A DNA stretch of 64,000 nt, from assembly GCA_963931865.1 (NCBI GenBank), contig OZ007510.1, positions 7,603,399 through 7,667,398 of the forward strand, in the 5' to 3' direction. The notes beneath the pieces were generated by a model. That model made no database searches. It saw only the letters and a program-made list of their open reading frames with translations, and was not told the DNA's origin. Source of the stretch: Axinella damicornis. Its lineage: Eukaryota > Porifera > Demospongiae > Axinellida > Axinellidae. Position 1 is the first letter of the stretch. Each line of letters begins with the position of its first letter. Below, piece after piece: positions 10,902-22,299 of the stretch. A program made the position numbers and the translations under genes.

Positions 10902-13900
10902 TCAATTCAAACGCTCATTCCTAATCTTTTGAGCAATTCCAATTTGTCTTACTCTATTATGAGATAGAGCATGTGCTAAAGTTCTCCATGTTGGGTCTCC
11001 CTTGCTACTGACATGGTCAGCTTTGCTGAGCCATTCTGAAATTACTTCATCTCGAAATGGGATGCCAGACGACTTCAAGTCACTTAGGTGCGTCTTGCCA
11101 AGTCCCAATACTATGCCAAGGTTGTACATAGCCGTGTCATCTAAATCAAGCAAGTAACTTGTGATGCTGTCAAGGTCTCCTGTTCCTGGAAATATGACAG
11201 AAACAAACATACATGTACAGTGTTCATCTTGCTATCTGGGGTGTCACACTGTTCTTAAAGGGTGTGTTGTATCTCTGCACTTCATAGATTCTCTGGGACT
11301 GATTCAAGCTCACTGCATACTGTAAGCACTAATTTTGCGTCAAACTTTACCTTGTGTTCATTCTATTGCTGCATCACTCCGCAAAGTGTTCTGTGGCTGG
11401 CTTGCATTGGATGCAATTGCGGGTGTAAAAAGTGTAAGCAGAAGCTGGCATGGTGGATCCTTGGCTGTCACTACGTGTAAAATCAATGGGCTCTACTACA
11501 TTGTACCTATCAAGGTTTCCGCGATCCTGCTCGGAGTGGCTCCGCACTCGAAGTCCAACGAATCGGCAGGTCCATCTGTACGTGTAAAGAAGGCTGTACT
11601 GGTAATCTTAGCAGCCATAGTGGTCCAGCTCGTAGACACGCTCTAGCTCTTGCTAATTATGAGTCACAGTTAGCGATTTTTCTGAAACGTATTTTCTAAT
11701 CTTGTGTACGTGTATGTACGAAAAATAATTGTTATTTTGGTGACGCAAATTTAGAGCGCTTACGGTACCCTCCCGCTGCTTGGTCTTAGGGTACTCTACC
11801 TGGCCAATGCTTGGTCTTGTTGCTAAACCCTCTGGAAACGAGTGTGCTATAAATGTTGAAATAGGGTATATAAAAATCCCTCATAAATGTAGAGTGAGTA
11901 GAATTGTTAACATGCAGTCACCATTGCTAGCTACCCACTTCAGTAACGGTACTTTCTTGTACGTATATTGCTCGAGCAGGCATCTGCTATTGCCCATTGT
12001 CAGGGTGTGATTGAATGAGTGGTGCCAACTGGTTGGCTGTGCTTCTGAGGATTGCTAGTACCGGTAAGTGTGACTGCTAAGAGTGTCAGCTAGGGGTGTC
12101 TCCAATCGCTGGACTCAATTCTTCACTGGGACGTGGGACTGGAACATATGAGACTGAAATGTGGGACTGGAATGTGGGACTGGAACTTGGGACAGGAATG
12201 AGGAACTGGCTAAACTATGCCTCGTTCAGGATAGGACAGTAGGATTACCTATTCACTCAGTTGGATGCTCAAAGCTTGCTTCATGCCCACCTCCATCATA
12301 GCCATTGTTGCATCGTTGTTGAAGCTCATTAAATATGCACGTGACTTTTGTCCTGCTTCAACAGGCTACACAGCATTTTTAGCGAAGTAACTGAGTGAAT
12401 AAGTAATCCTAGCTTCTGTCCTACCCGGAATGAGGCATTTTATAGCAGTTAGCCAGTTCCTTGTTCCAATCCCATGCTCCAGTCCCACATCACCCCAGTG
12501 AAGAATCCAGTCCAGCGATTAGAGACACCTGTCAGCCACAGCAGATTACATAATCTTTGCACATGTGTAGCTTTGAACTCAAGTGGCTGGAAGCCCCACT
12601 GGGACTTGACTGAGTTTGTATCCACATGTCCACAGTAGTGTCTATAGCGATCGTGGTGATCTCAGAGGGTCAGTATCTAGCAAATTCCAGACACACAGAC
12701 ACACACAGTGCTGGGCAGTTATTATCGTGCAATACCAGATCATCCTTCCTTCCAACAATTATGTGCAATAAACTGCATGAGACTAAAGATATACCGTATA
12801 TCTGGAAATTTTCGTTGTAAAAATATTTTCGTGGTTGCCATAAACCACGAAAATTTTCTTACACGAAATTATTTTTACACGAGTGAACAGTCAACGGTCA
12901 ATCTTTTCGTGATGCTAGCTAGTTAGCTACTTCGCGAGATGGCCCTCGTTAGACGGCTGCCTGCAACCGAGGGACGGTCTGAGTCTCCTTGGGAAAAGCG
13001 AGCAAACACGCGACACCTTTCTCGCGGCGGTAAGTGTCCGATAATCGTTTCGTTCTTTACCGTGCATAGCGTACGCAGGTACCTGTCTGTGGCGTTCCTA
13101 GATTTTCATTCACGAGTTCTTGGCCAACAGCTGCTTCCCAAGGTTCCGGATAAACGCAGTAGCCTCGCAGCAAGCCCTTCGTACTACTTTTCTCCGACGT
13201 GTCAGAGAAGTTGCCGTAAAAAAATTTTCGTGGGTAACCCGATCCACGAAAATATTATGACACGAAAATTTAAAACACGAAAATATTACTACACGAAAAT
13301 TTCCAGATATACGGTACGTACCAAGCTGATCATGAGGATCATCAGGCTTTCCAGTAGCCTGGGTAGCATTCACTATTGACACCCCTCTCTCGGGTAGTTT
13401 CCCAGGTTTAGGTGCTGTACTGTCGAATTTAGAAGTAGTTAATTGATGAGAAAGAGGTTGTGGCTCTTCTTTTGGCAATTGGTAAGAATGTTGCATCTGT
13501 GTAGTAGGACGCATGTGATGAGGACCATATGATGAGTTAGTGTAAGTTTGTTGTTCTTGAAAGGTTTGATTTGTCCATCGGTGAGGTTGTTGAATTTGAG
13601 TGGGAGTAACACACCAGCGTGGGAATAGAGAGGTTTGACTTGGCAATCGGTAAGGGCTGTACATTTGTGCAGGAGGAGCATGTCGGTATGGGTATTGATA
13701 ATGAAGCTGTTGGTCTTGAGAGGCTGGATTAGGCACCTGCTGCATCTGTACATGTGCAGAAGGAACATACTGGTATTGTGATTGATATTGAAGCTGTTGT
13801 TCTTGAGAGGTTTGATTTGGCAATGGGTAAGGCTGCTGCACATGTGTGTTATAGTGGATGGGAGGAGCAGGAAGAGCAGGCGGCGGAAACATTTGATAGA

Positions 13901-16900
13901 CTGAACTGTAATCCTTCTGGTAAACATTCGGAGTCGGTTGCAGGCCAGGAAGTTGCTGTTGCAGCTGCCAATACAACTGCTGTTGGTATGACAAGTCATG
14001 CATATTAACTGTAATTAAGTATACAAGACTCAGTTAGTGGAATACACACATGCACTTCTGCAATTATGATAGCACTACATAGTACACAGAAGTCGTGTAG
14101 GTACCGTATGTGTCAATAAACGTGTGTGGAACAGAGAGTATACAAACATTTCAACAATAGTGTGAAGTTGAGATGGCAATGTTGAGTCAGCCCTCTTAGT
14201 GGTTTGGTATATAGGGAGCTGCAGACTGTAGTGCAGTGTTTAGGCTGTACCACAGTATAGGTAGTATTACTTACAGTGGAGTGTTACCGTTTGACAGAGC
14301 TGGGGGAAGCCTAGAAGCTTACAAACATGCGGTCTGGCAGCTGAAGGCTTTCTAGGCGGCATGAATAACTGCCCAGTATTCGCTCATTCTACATGAGGAT
14401 GGGAGATTCTCACCTAATAAATTTCTGAAACATCACCTAGTTGCCCAGATTTGAGAATTGTATGCCTCCATGGCTCAGACACATGGCAGTGACAATAATT
14501 CCTCTGAGGTTATACATGTACACTAATTCCAGTAGTCTCTCACTTGTCATACCATGCATATATAAAGTTTGAAGCAAAATCAGCAGTGTGTAGCTGGAGT
14601 CTGTTTAGTGGGGATTAAGATGACCAACCTGGGATATAGGCACTATGGCAAAGGGTGTTCTTCCATCTACACCTGGTAGAAGAGTAACTCCAGGTGGCAT
14701 ATTCTGTATTTGGGCTGGATATGCACCTGCACAATGCAAATGTATACTTCAACCAGGCCATTACTGTTACATGCATGTGTAGAATCAGACCTGAATATTA
14801 CGTATATAGAGCTTTGAATATATCATCACCTAAGCTCTACCAAGTTTTGCTACCCTGGGGGGTCAAAGATGCACACGTTTGTGTAAAACGTTTAGCTTTC
14901 ACTATGGCAGCTGGTGTTATCTGATTGCTAAACAATTGCATGTAACTACTAATTGCCAACTTCAATCTCCTCTGCATAGCAACATAGCTATAAGTGAGTG
15001 TCACAAATACAGACAAAGGTGTGCTATAAAGCCATGCAAGTGGGCATCTGAGTTCAGTGGACTGGGGTGGAGCAATGGACTGGACTAAATACTGTAGCTA
15101 TTGTCCTGCACTCTGGCATCCTTCAAGGCTTCATCAAAGTGTTAAGGGTCAAAAGCCACCTGCAATTCATAGAAGTATACCCAGATTTGGTGGTGAGACC
15201 CATCTACAAGCAAGCAGGGCCTTCAGGCCCTGCGGAGCTAGAGCAGCTACATGTGGAGTCGAACAGTGAGCGTAATCGACATCTTTATCTCAGCCCCACA
15301 CTCCCAAACCCACACTAGCTAGTCTGGTTCTGAGACTAGTTGATAGTAGATACTTGGAAGCACGTGGTCAGGTCACATGTACACATGAGGCGCACACGCG
15401 AGGCATGATACGGATACGTATTCCTAGTATACACATATAAGCCAGAGCTGGATATGAGTAAATGTGCTCCTGTCGATATGGATATCGAGTACTGTAGGTA
15501 GATTGACAATACAAATACATTGCAATATTCTAAGGGATCATACCTCCTGGGGGGTGAGGCAGTGGATACTGTAGAGTGGGTGTGGTAGCTTGTACCACTT
15601 GAGGACTGACTGAACTTGGGTTTGATTCTTGTTGAATAGATTGGCCCTGCGCTGCAGGTTGAGCAGGTAGCACTTGTTGTACTGGTTTGCTAGCCTCCTG
15701 CTGCGTTCCCTGTGTGAACAAAAATTCTTAGAGTATAGCTATAGTATTTGGTCGGTCAATTCTGCAGTTGTACAAACTCTTGACTGAGCTTGTACAAAAA
15801 AACCCAATAATATTATGCAACTTGCATATGCAGAATACAATTACTTATAATTGTACATAATAGTCTTTAAGAGACAATCTTGGTTAGCACCAAAACTGTT
15901 TGCAAAGAGTGAAATTAGCAAAACCTGACAGTTGTACTGTGCAGTAGCGACATTGGAATGGCAATTCGTCTAATCTTATAGATACTAGGGGCAAAAAAAT
16001 TTTCCACAAAAATTCCAGGGGATTTAGTGATGGCCTGTCACATTCCATGCACCTCATGAAAAACCTAAGAAACAAGAGGAAATGCCATTAACCAGCCTCA
16101 GTCCCATCCCATTTATAAAAAAAGTAGAATTTAGGGATGGGATGGGACTGAGGCTGGTTAATGGCATTTCCTCTTGTTTCTTAGGTTTTTCATGAGGTGC
16201 ATGGAATGTGACAGGCCATCACTAAATCCCCTGGAATTTTTGTGGAAAAATTTTTTGCCCCTAGTTTGTGCACTTTTTTGAGCGCATGAAATGCGTAGCT
16301 TATAGGTGTTGCTAACATGTACCTAATCACCATGTCAGCAAAGGAAAGCTATGACAGTCTCTCATGATGGCAGTGATGGATGTGGACCTTCTGCTGGGCA
16401 TTGAGCAGGCTTTGTTGCTTCCATTAATAATATTGTTCTACGCATGTTGCTCTTGTCATCAGCTAGCTAGCTACAAGTCTTTGGGAGGTAGTGGGCATTC
16501 ACCCTTCATCAGATCAGAGAGGTTGATGGCAGTCATAATAATTATAGGTCACGTACATGCAATGGCTCCATATAATAGCTTATAACTCCAGCCTCACTCA
16601 CAGTTCTGGTCAGTATTGGTACAAGTACAAAGTCTTGTTCTGCACTGTAGCTACGTCATGAAAAACAAAGCCACGCCCCCATGATGGCACAGCCACGATA
16701 GATCTTGACAAGAACAGGTTGGTAGAAATTCCTCTCAGCCGTAGTGAGCCACCAGATGACGGATTGACAAGGATTCAGTAAGTGTCTCAAACGCAGCTAT
16801 CACAAGCAAAAAGAACACAACATGCGCTTGCATGTGAAATGCGCATGCGCAATTGGCGGAACGCGTGACCTCTGGCTGCCTCAAAATGGCGTCGTGCTAC

Positions 16901-19900
16901 AGTACAATTTCGTCGAATGGTAGCTAGCCAAAACTGCTGTTCTTGCCAGTTCGCAGACAAAAGGGCTCAAAGACTCTACTGCGGAGAAAGCGGTGTTGTT
17001 CTGTGCTTAAATGAGCTCAAGGACTCCTTCCGTTGGTGAGCTATGCTTGACTATGAGAAAGAAGAAGAAGAAGAAGAAGAAGAAGAAGAAGAAAGAAGAA
17101 AGAAGATGACGAAATCGGAATTTTACAGCGACTTGTCTCTCGACTCCCGCGTACTCTCAGGTACGTTTAAGAGTGTTTTTGTGAACTGCTAGGCAGTGTC
17201 ATTCTGTCTGCATGCTTGGTTTGGGCCTTTGTAGCTTCTTTAGCTGTTTTCCTGCTAGTGTATCCTATGGTAAATTCGAAATTTCCTTGGCCATCCCTAA
17301 ATAGAGAACGCTATCGCGTTCTCTGATTATTCTGAAAGACTGAGCTACCTATTATTCTGGGCATAAATTCCTCAAGCCTAGTCACTAAGTACATTATACA
17401 TGTAAGACACTTTGGGGTAAACTCCTACATGACGTATTTATGTGCTCGACAAACACTGTTGATTATGCAAATGACCAGTGTCTACACCTGAGGAGTAACA
17501 AGGGCCTCTACATGTAGCTACCTTATGACAGGATGAATACTGACGATCCTCTTTTGTTTGATATAGGGCCACATGAAGCAAGTTTGTGATGATGGGTTTC
17601 CGATTTAGCTTCCCCACAGCTTGCAATGCTTCGTCAGGAGTTGAGAAGCACACATATCCATAGCGCAGAGATACGTCATCTTTGTCTCTCATCACTCTAG
17701 CACTGGTTACTGTCCCGCAACTGGAAAAGTGATCTTTGAACATTTCATCATCAATCTCTTCTTCCAATTTGCTCACATACAGGTTACAGTTTCTGAGAAG
17801 AGGTATAAATAAATGGTAACAGCTTATACACAGTACAAGTAGGCCAACTGTTAGCTATAAGGTGGTGTTTACTAGTAATGTTAATGTTAATGGGTCAATC
17901 TCACCAGAAATCTCAAAAGTGTCGTTAGTGATAGAATTTCATCTTACTCACAACTGAAAGGTGGCAATGCTTCAAATCTGTCTCACACAATTCAAGATTG
18001 TTTGAGTATAGTATCGGTTTGTTTTATCCTATAGGTATAAGTTGCTGTAAACCCCATGAAAGAAAAGAGAGTAGTCATGCACAGTTAGGATTTGAATGGA
18101 AGGCATTCAAATGCTACAGAGCCTGTTCCAAGATATTATCTATTCCAAATCTTATCAGTTTCTCTCTTTAGGTCAAGTTCTATGACATTTGTAAAGGATG
18201 TTAGATAGGATCTTCCACTCAATGATCAAAATCCCAAATTTATGTCCTCACTAAACAGGGGCGGAGACAGCTACCGAAAAGTGGGGGGGCTAATAGCACA
18301 AATGCACGCTGCCGAAGGCAGTGCGGAGAGGCGTGGAGTGTCAATGAGTCCGCGCGAAGCGCGGAAAAATTTTATCGCCATCATTTTTCAGCTATCAGGA
18401 TGGGCTCTCGTGGCACCTTCGGGTTTGCACTGCAAGTTAGAGACGCCGGCCCCCAAGAAACGAGGTGACATAGCTATAAGTTAGTGCTAGATTTCGTGGG
18501 ATAGTATCAAGTATAACCATCCAGCCTGTTGTTTTGGGGGGGCTCAGCCCCCCTGCTTTTGTAAGTGGGGGGGGGGGGGGCTCAAGCCCCCTATATCTCC
18601 GCCCCTGCTAAATTTCCTGCAATGTAGCTATACACTGCCATACAGCTATACACTGCCATACAGCTATACGCTGCCATACAGCTATACGCTGCCATACAGT
18701 TGCTATACACTATTCTGCCATACAGCTATAGGTGCCATACAGCTATAATAAAGCTGCTATATGCTACCATACAGCATGGATAACAGAGCACGGAGAACTG
18801 GATTGGAAACATACGCATAGCTCTGTTGGAATGTCATGTGACTTTATTATTATTTTTTGATTGGTCACAAAATGGTTATGGTACATTTTTATTTTGAACA
18901 TAGATGATGTCTGTTTTAAAAGTTTTCTCAAAGAAACCAAAAATGTACTCTCTTTGCTGGGAGCACTGTACCTAGCCTCGAACCCAGGTGCGAGGCTAAG
19001 CACTACTTTAGCAATGCCCCGCCCTTAGGATATAGCATGGCAGTTGCATACTGTATGGCTGATACAGCCCTGCACCCCTCGGGTTCGGTAGCATAATATG
19101 GCATTTGAAGCAAAATCATAATGTATGTTATAGCCCCTTGAAGTTGGTATATACTGTATAAGCCATACAGCACCGACTGCCATGTATATCTATATATAGC
19201 ATGGCAGTCAGTGGTCGCCGAGGGTGAGTGACTGTTCTAGATTGTATAACACAGTCACTCACCCTCGGGGGCTTCGCGCCATCATGCTTGTGACTGTATA
19301 AATCAGACACATCCCTCCTAGGTGTGATATAACTACAACATAATTATAACATTATGCTTCAAATGCCATAGCTACATGTTGAGTCAGTAGAACCTCTGTT
19401 GTGACAATTTTGTTTCACATTACGTAATGTTGGTGAGTCCAGGTGAGAGCACGCGCAACGGAGAGAACCAGAACTGCCTGGCAAGTATCGACTCAGTCAT
19501 TAATCATAGCGGCTCACTGCCACTCAGCAGCTGTATGCATGGGGTCCGTCTGAATGTGCTATGCTTGCCAGTGGACCACCTGAGCTGCAGGGGCCTAATA
19601 TCTTCCCTCTACACTTACAGTTTTCTTCACCCACTGTTTGCTGTCTTGTTACAAAGTTTTTCTGACATTAATCTAAAATAACAGTACATCTTATGGCATC
19701 TGCACATGAGCTAACACATAGGATTGCACACGCCCCCAACATGATTGAATCATCACTAGTACATAATTATAATATAGCTCTTACTTGAGAGTTATATAGT
19801 CTATCGCGTCGTGCACTCAATGCTAACACAAACAATTATCATCGGATGCACCACAAACTAATAGAGGACACACAAGCCTCAATGCCAATTTCAGTGCACT

Positions 19901-20871
19901 GCTAGGTCAATGTGAGTCAGTCTGTGAAAGCCAACAGGCTAGATCAGATACCCCACACTAATACTCATCTGCCAAGCATTCGTTACCTTTTGAGTATCAC
20001 AAAAAGGATACAATGGAAGAAGACCAAAACCAAAAATCCAATGCATGAGTTACCTTTTCTCAGGTGATTCCTTCCGATCTTGAGGAGTTTCAGCAGGACT
20101 ACACTTGCACTTTTGGCCGCTTCTGTTCAACTCCTTTCCATCCATCTGCTCTATCGCCTTTTCTGCAGCTTCATGTGTGACATATGTCACAAATCCAAAC
20201 CCTCTACCTTTCCCGGTATGTGAATCTGTCTTGACTTCAGCGCTTGTTATTCTTCCAAACTGCTTGAAAACATCTGTTAGCTGTTCCATTGTGAAATCCT
20301 CTCCAAAGTTAGACACATGGATGCAGGTGAACTGCTTCTTGCGCTGCCTCTTGCTTTTAAATTCTCCTACATAAAGTTTCTTTCCCTTCCACACTTTGCC
20401 ATTCATCTCCTCAATAGCCTTCTTAGCAGAGTCTGGGTTCTCAAATTGAACAAACCCAAAGCCCCTGGACCCACTGACATCACATTCTACCCTGGAGGAT
20501 AATATTTCCCCAAATGTAATGAACTTATCGTGGAGTTCTTTTTCACCAATGGACTTTTCTAAGTTCTTTATAAAGAGGTTACCAACACAGCTGCGACGCT
20601 GTGAAGGATCACGCTGTGACCACTGAATACGCATCGGCTTCTCCAAAACTTTCTGAAACTTCAAAGTTTCCAAGGCATTCGCTGCTTCTTCTCGCTCTCT
20701 AAAGTTCACATATGCTGTCCCTAGAGATGTGGCCGTCACAACATGTCGACATAGCTTGACTGATAGTGGCACAAAACCAGCAGCAGAGAATGTTTGGATA
20801 AGAATCTGTTCATCTACATCTGGGTGCAAATTGCCAATGTGGAGAGAGGCATTGAAATTCCTTGCAGCCAT
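10902..20871 (-). CDS. PABP-like protein: four RRMs, Q/P-rich linker and C-terminal Death domain
   Basis: Five exons in matching phases: 20871-20054, 17792-17522, 15709-15544, 14008-13322 and 11185-10902; 741 residues. Residues ~8-260 are three RRMs collinear with cytoplasmic poly(A)-binding protein (LHPDVDE, WSQRDPS, VGNLFIKNLEKSI, RGFGFVQFE, NFGEDF, GKGRGFGFVTY). RRM4 (~274-355) comes from exon 2 (NCNLYVSKLEEEIDDE, RYGYVCFSTPDEA). Residues ~364-647 are Gln/Pro/Tyr-rich like a PABP linker. Instead of the usual MLLE peptide-binding domain, residues ~660-737 form a Death domain (LGIVLGLGKTHLSDLKSSG, DEVISEWL, DPTWRTLAHAL, IGIAQKI). RRM1 departs from PABP consensus at aromatic positions (LHIGNL, LGTAYVNF). 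The expected role is poly(A) RNA binding coupled to death-fold assembly; that coupling is inference. Alternative: two genes wrongly joined, though four phase-compatible junctions argue against it. Confidence 0.85.
11186..12091. other. Part of the last intron of the PABP-Death gene, no gene seen
   Basis: Short plus-strand ORFs here (for example 11335-11646) show no family features and no matching splice context; I treat the stretch as intronic. Confidence 0.5.
12092..12530. mobile_element. TIR MITE in intron of the PABP-Death gene
   Basis: Left end aggggtgtctccaatcgctg and right end agcgattagagacacct are inverted. The arms extend through 'cactgggacgtgggactgg' and its counterpart, and further inverted phrases (tcactcagtt/aactgagtga) lie nearer the centre. 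No coding capacity. Confidence 0.7.
12794..13314. mobile_element. TA-flanked MITE abutting a splice donor
   Basis: The terminal inverted repeat CCGTATATCTGGAAATTTTC is complemented at the right end. TA dinucleotides flank both ends (12792-12793 and 13315-13316). Additional cgaaaatt(t) direct and inverted repeats lie just inside both ends. The right end reaches within a few bases of the donor of PABP-Death exon 14008-13322, whose intron begins at 13321. Tc1/mariner-like, non-autonomous. Confidence 0.85.
14009..15543. other. PABP-Death intron, no recognised element
   Basis: Unannotated intronic sequence. ORFs of 60-85 codons lack any recognisable motif. Confidence 0.45.
15984..16265. mobile_element. 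Long hairpin (foldback), first of two copies
   Basis: Two arms of about 130 bp are almost perfectly complementary around a ~20-bp loop near 16112-16134. The outer end reads actaggggcaaaaaaatttt and the inner arm includes cctcagtcccatccca. A second version lies at 47706-47987 in an intron of the transporter gene. Confidence 0.9.
16266..17325. repeat. 1-kb dispersed repeat joined to the hairpin
   Basis: The sequence after the hairpin is shared with 47988-48882: cgcatgaaatgcg, ggacttctgctggg-type phrases, a (GAA)n run (17059-17103) and a terminal mini-hairpin agagaacgctatcgcgttct. Hairpin plus this segment therefore travel as one ~1.3-kb unit. No transposase is recognised. Located in an intron of the PABP-Death gene. 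Confidence 0.8.
17793..18252. other. PABP-Death intron 1, 3' part, nothing recognised
   Basis: A/T-rich intronic sequence without recognisable elements. Confidence 0.4.
18255..18603. mobile_element. hAT-like non-autonomous element (CAGGGGCGG ends)
   Basis: Begins caggggcggagac and ends ctccgcccctg, the CAGGGGCG-type terminus common in hAT elements. Internally it carries 'gcgcgaagcgcgg', 'tttttcagctatcaggatgg' and 'gctctcgtggcacctt', phrases that recur near 29640-29840 (reverse), 32270-32400, 56890-57070 (reverse) and 61800-61950. No transposase. Confidence 0.7.
18612..18780. repeat. Tandem ~20-bp repeat (gccatacagctatac)
   Basis: Eight or so degenerate units of ctgccatacagctatac in an intron of the PABP-Death gene. 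A short TAGCCTCG hairpin of about 25 bp follows at 18974-18998. Confidence 0.8.
19190..19290. repeat. Short inverted repeat (ccgagggtgagtgactgt)
   Basis: ccgagggtgagtgactgt at about 19218 is complemented at about 19251, with outer atggcagtc/gcgccatc flanks. Likely a small MITE relic. Confidence 0.55.
19300..20053. other. PABP-Death intron 1, 5' part, nothing recognised
   Basis: No RNA gene, exon or repeat family recognised here. Confidence 0.4.
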
Positions 20872-22110
20872 TCCTGATCTAAAAGACTGAAAAAGAACAA
20901 GTCCAAATAAATCTTCCTGGAAGGCAGTATTTAGATCACATTTTCAGCAGGCCAAAACTGATATCAAAGATCGCACGAATGTCATGTGGATGTTAGGGCA
21001 GAACAGCAAGTTAGCAAACATCATTCCCACATTCTCTAAATTTGAATTCAGAGGTGCATTGGGGTTCTAAGTGGAGAAGTTTTCACTGCATGTGCTTGTG
21101 GATGAAAAGTGTACGGAGCAGGATGTTCGGAATTTGTTCGCACCCACTTTACGTGACGTGAAAATTTGCATAATGTGCGTGTGCAAGAGCTAGCTATCCT
21201 ACGGTGCAGCCAAGCACTTCCTTCTACATGCAGTGTTCTTTCTCCCTGTAACTACAAACACCCATGGAAGAAGAGTGACTTCCCATAGCCAGGGGGCAGC
21301 GAGGCAAACAAGTTCTTTCCCTCAGTAATGAGGCCTCAATCTCTGCTCTCTGCTTTTTCTAATGGAGTGATACCCTAATCTTGCTGCGCATTTCTATCGC
21401 TCAAGAAACTTGCTCCGAAGTCATCTCCTTGAACTGTACTAGTGTCACAGTGGTGCAGTTAGTCTTATAATCATGTCGCATTAATTAACCAATTCGATCC
21501 ACCGGCACCATTAACCCACTTTGGTCGCCACAGTTGCAGCTCATAATAGTCATGGAATGCATTACATGTGTCATTGCAACACTCACAACTCACAAATGTA
21601 AGCAAGTCATGGGATGACAAATGCATTGTTACTTCAACAATGAGGTTTCCACATTGATGAACTTTACAAGCATAGATTGTAGAGTACTACTATACCATCA
21701 ATGGTTAACTCTTTAGGGCTCAAATTCCTTCTCGAAGTGATTTTCATTCTCTACAACACTTAAACACACCCTAATTAAAGAAAGAAAGAAAAACAAAAAC
21801 AATTCGCCGGTTTTGCGAGTGCCTGGTTTGGTGGTACTTTTTCGATGGTTTTTCGTGACGTTGGGAGTCTTGTTGGCCATGGACATGAAAACACTCGAAG
21901 ATGACTGGTATGTTGTTATAAAGGCTTATAAGTTTGCCGTTTTTGAGATTTTGGGAGATTTTTTTGTATTGGCATGTATTGCGTGTACGTCGTATCCCTA
22001 CATATAGAGTCTACCGACTCTATGAAATATATATACATAATATATATCCATGACACTGAAATTTCCGTCACACTGACATTTCCGATTGCGTGGGGGCGGT
22101 TTCGGCGGTC
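20872..22110. other. Upstream region of the PABP-Death gene
   Basis: A plausible acceptor (ctttttcag, minus strand, about 20890) just before the ATG suggests a non-coding 5' exon further right. No TATA box or other gene can be supported to 22110. Confidence 0.4.
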
Positions 22111-22149
22111 TCGTCCCCAGACTATACTTACAAGCTAGACAAGACAAGA

Positions 22150-22292
22150 GCCAAGAGCCATTGCCATGCCAGTTTGCCCTTGGCGCTTGACTGGACAAGG
22201 CAACGCTATGTTTTGCACTCGATTGTGCTAGTTGTGAGCCCTGTGACATTGCTTATGAAGGACCAAGTTGAGAGCTTTTGGAAGCGAGGTCA
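22150..22292 (+). pseudogene. RecQ-like helicase fragment
   Basis: One frame reads AKSHCHASLPLALDWTRQ and then HSIVLVVSPVTLLMKDQVES, resembling RecQ-family motifs I-Ia (GKS..CY.LP; VVSPL..LMKDQV). The Walker-A glycine is lost and no further helicase motifs follow, so it is a decayed exon or transposon-borne fragment. A gt-like donor is not evident at the end. Confidence 0.5.
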
Positions 22293-22299
22293 GTAAAGG

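Noticed and set aside
11335..11646. 103-codon plus ORF
   Set aside because: Lies in an intron of the PABP-Death gene on the other strand, with no recognisable domain.
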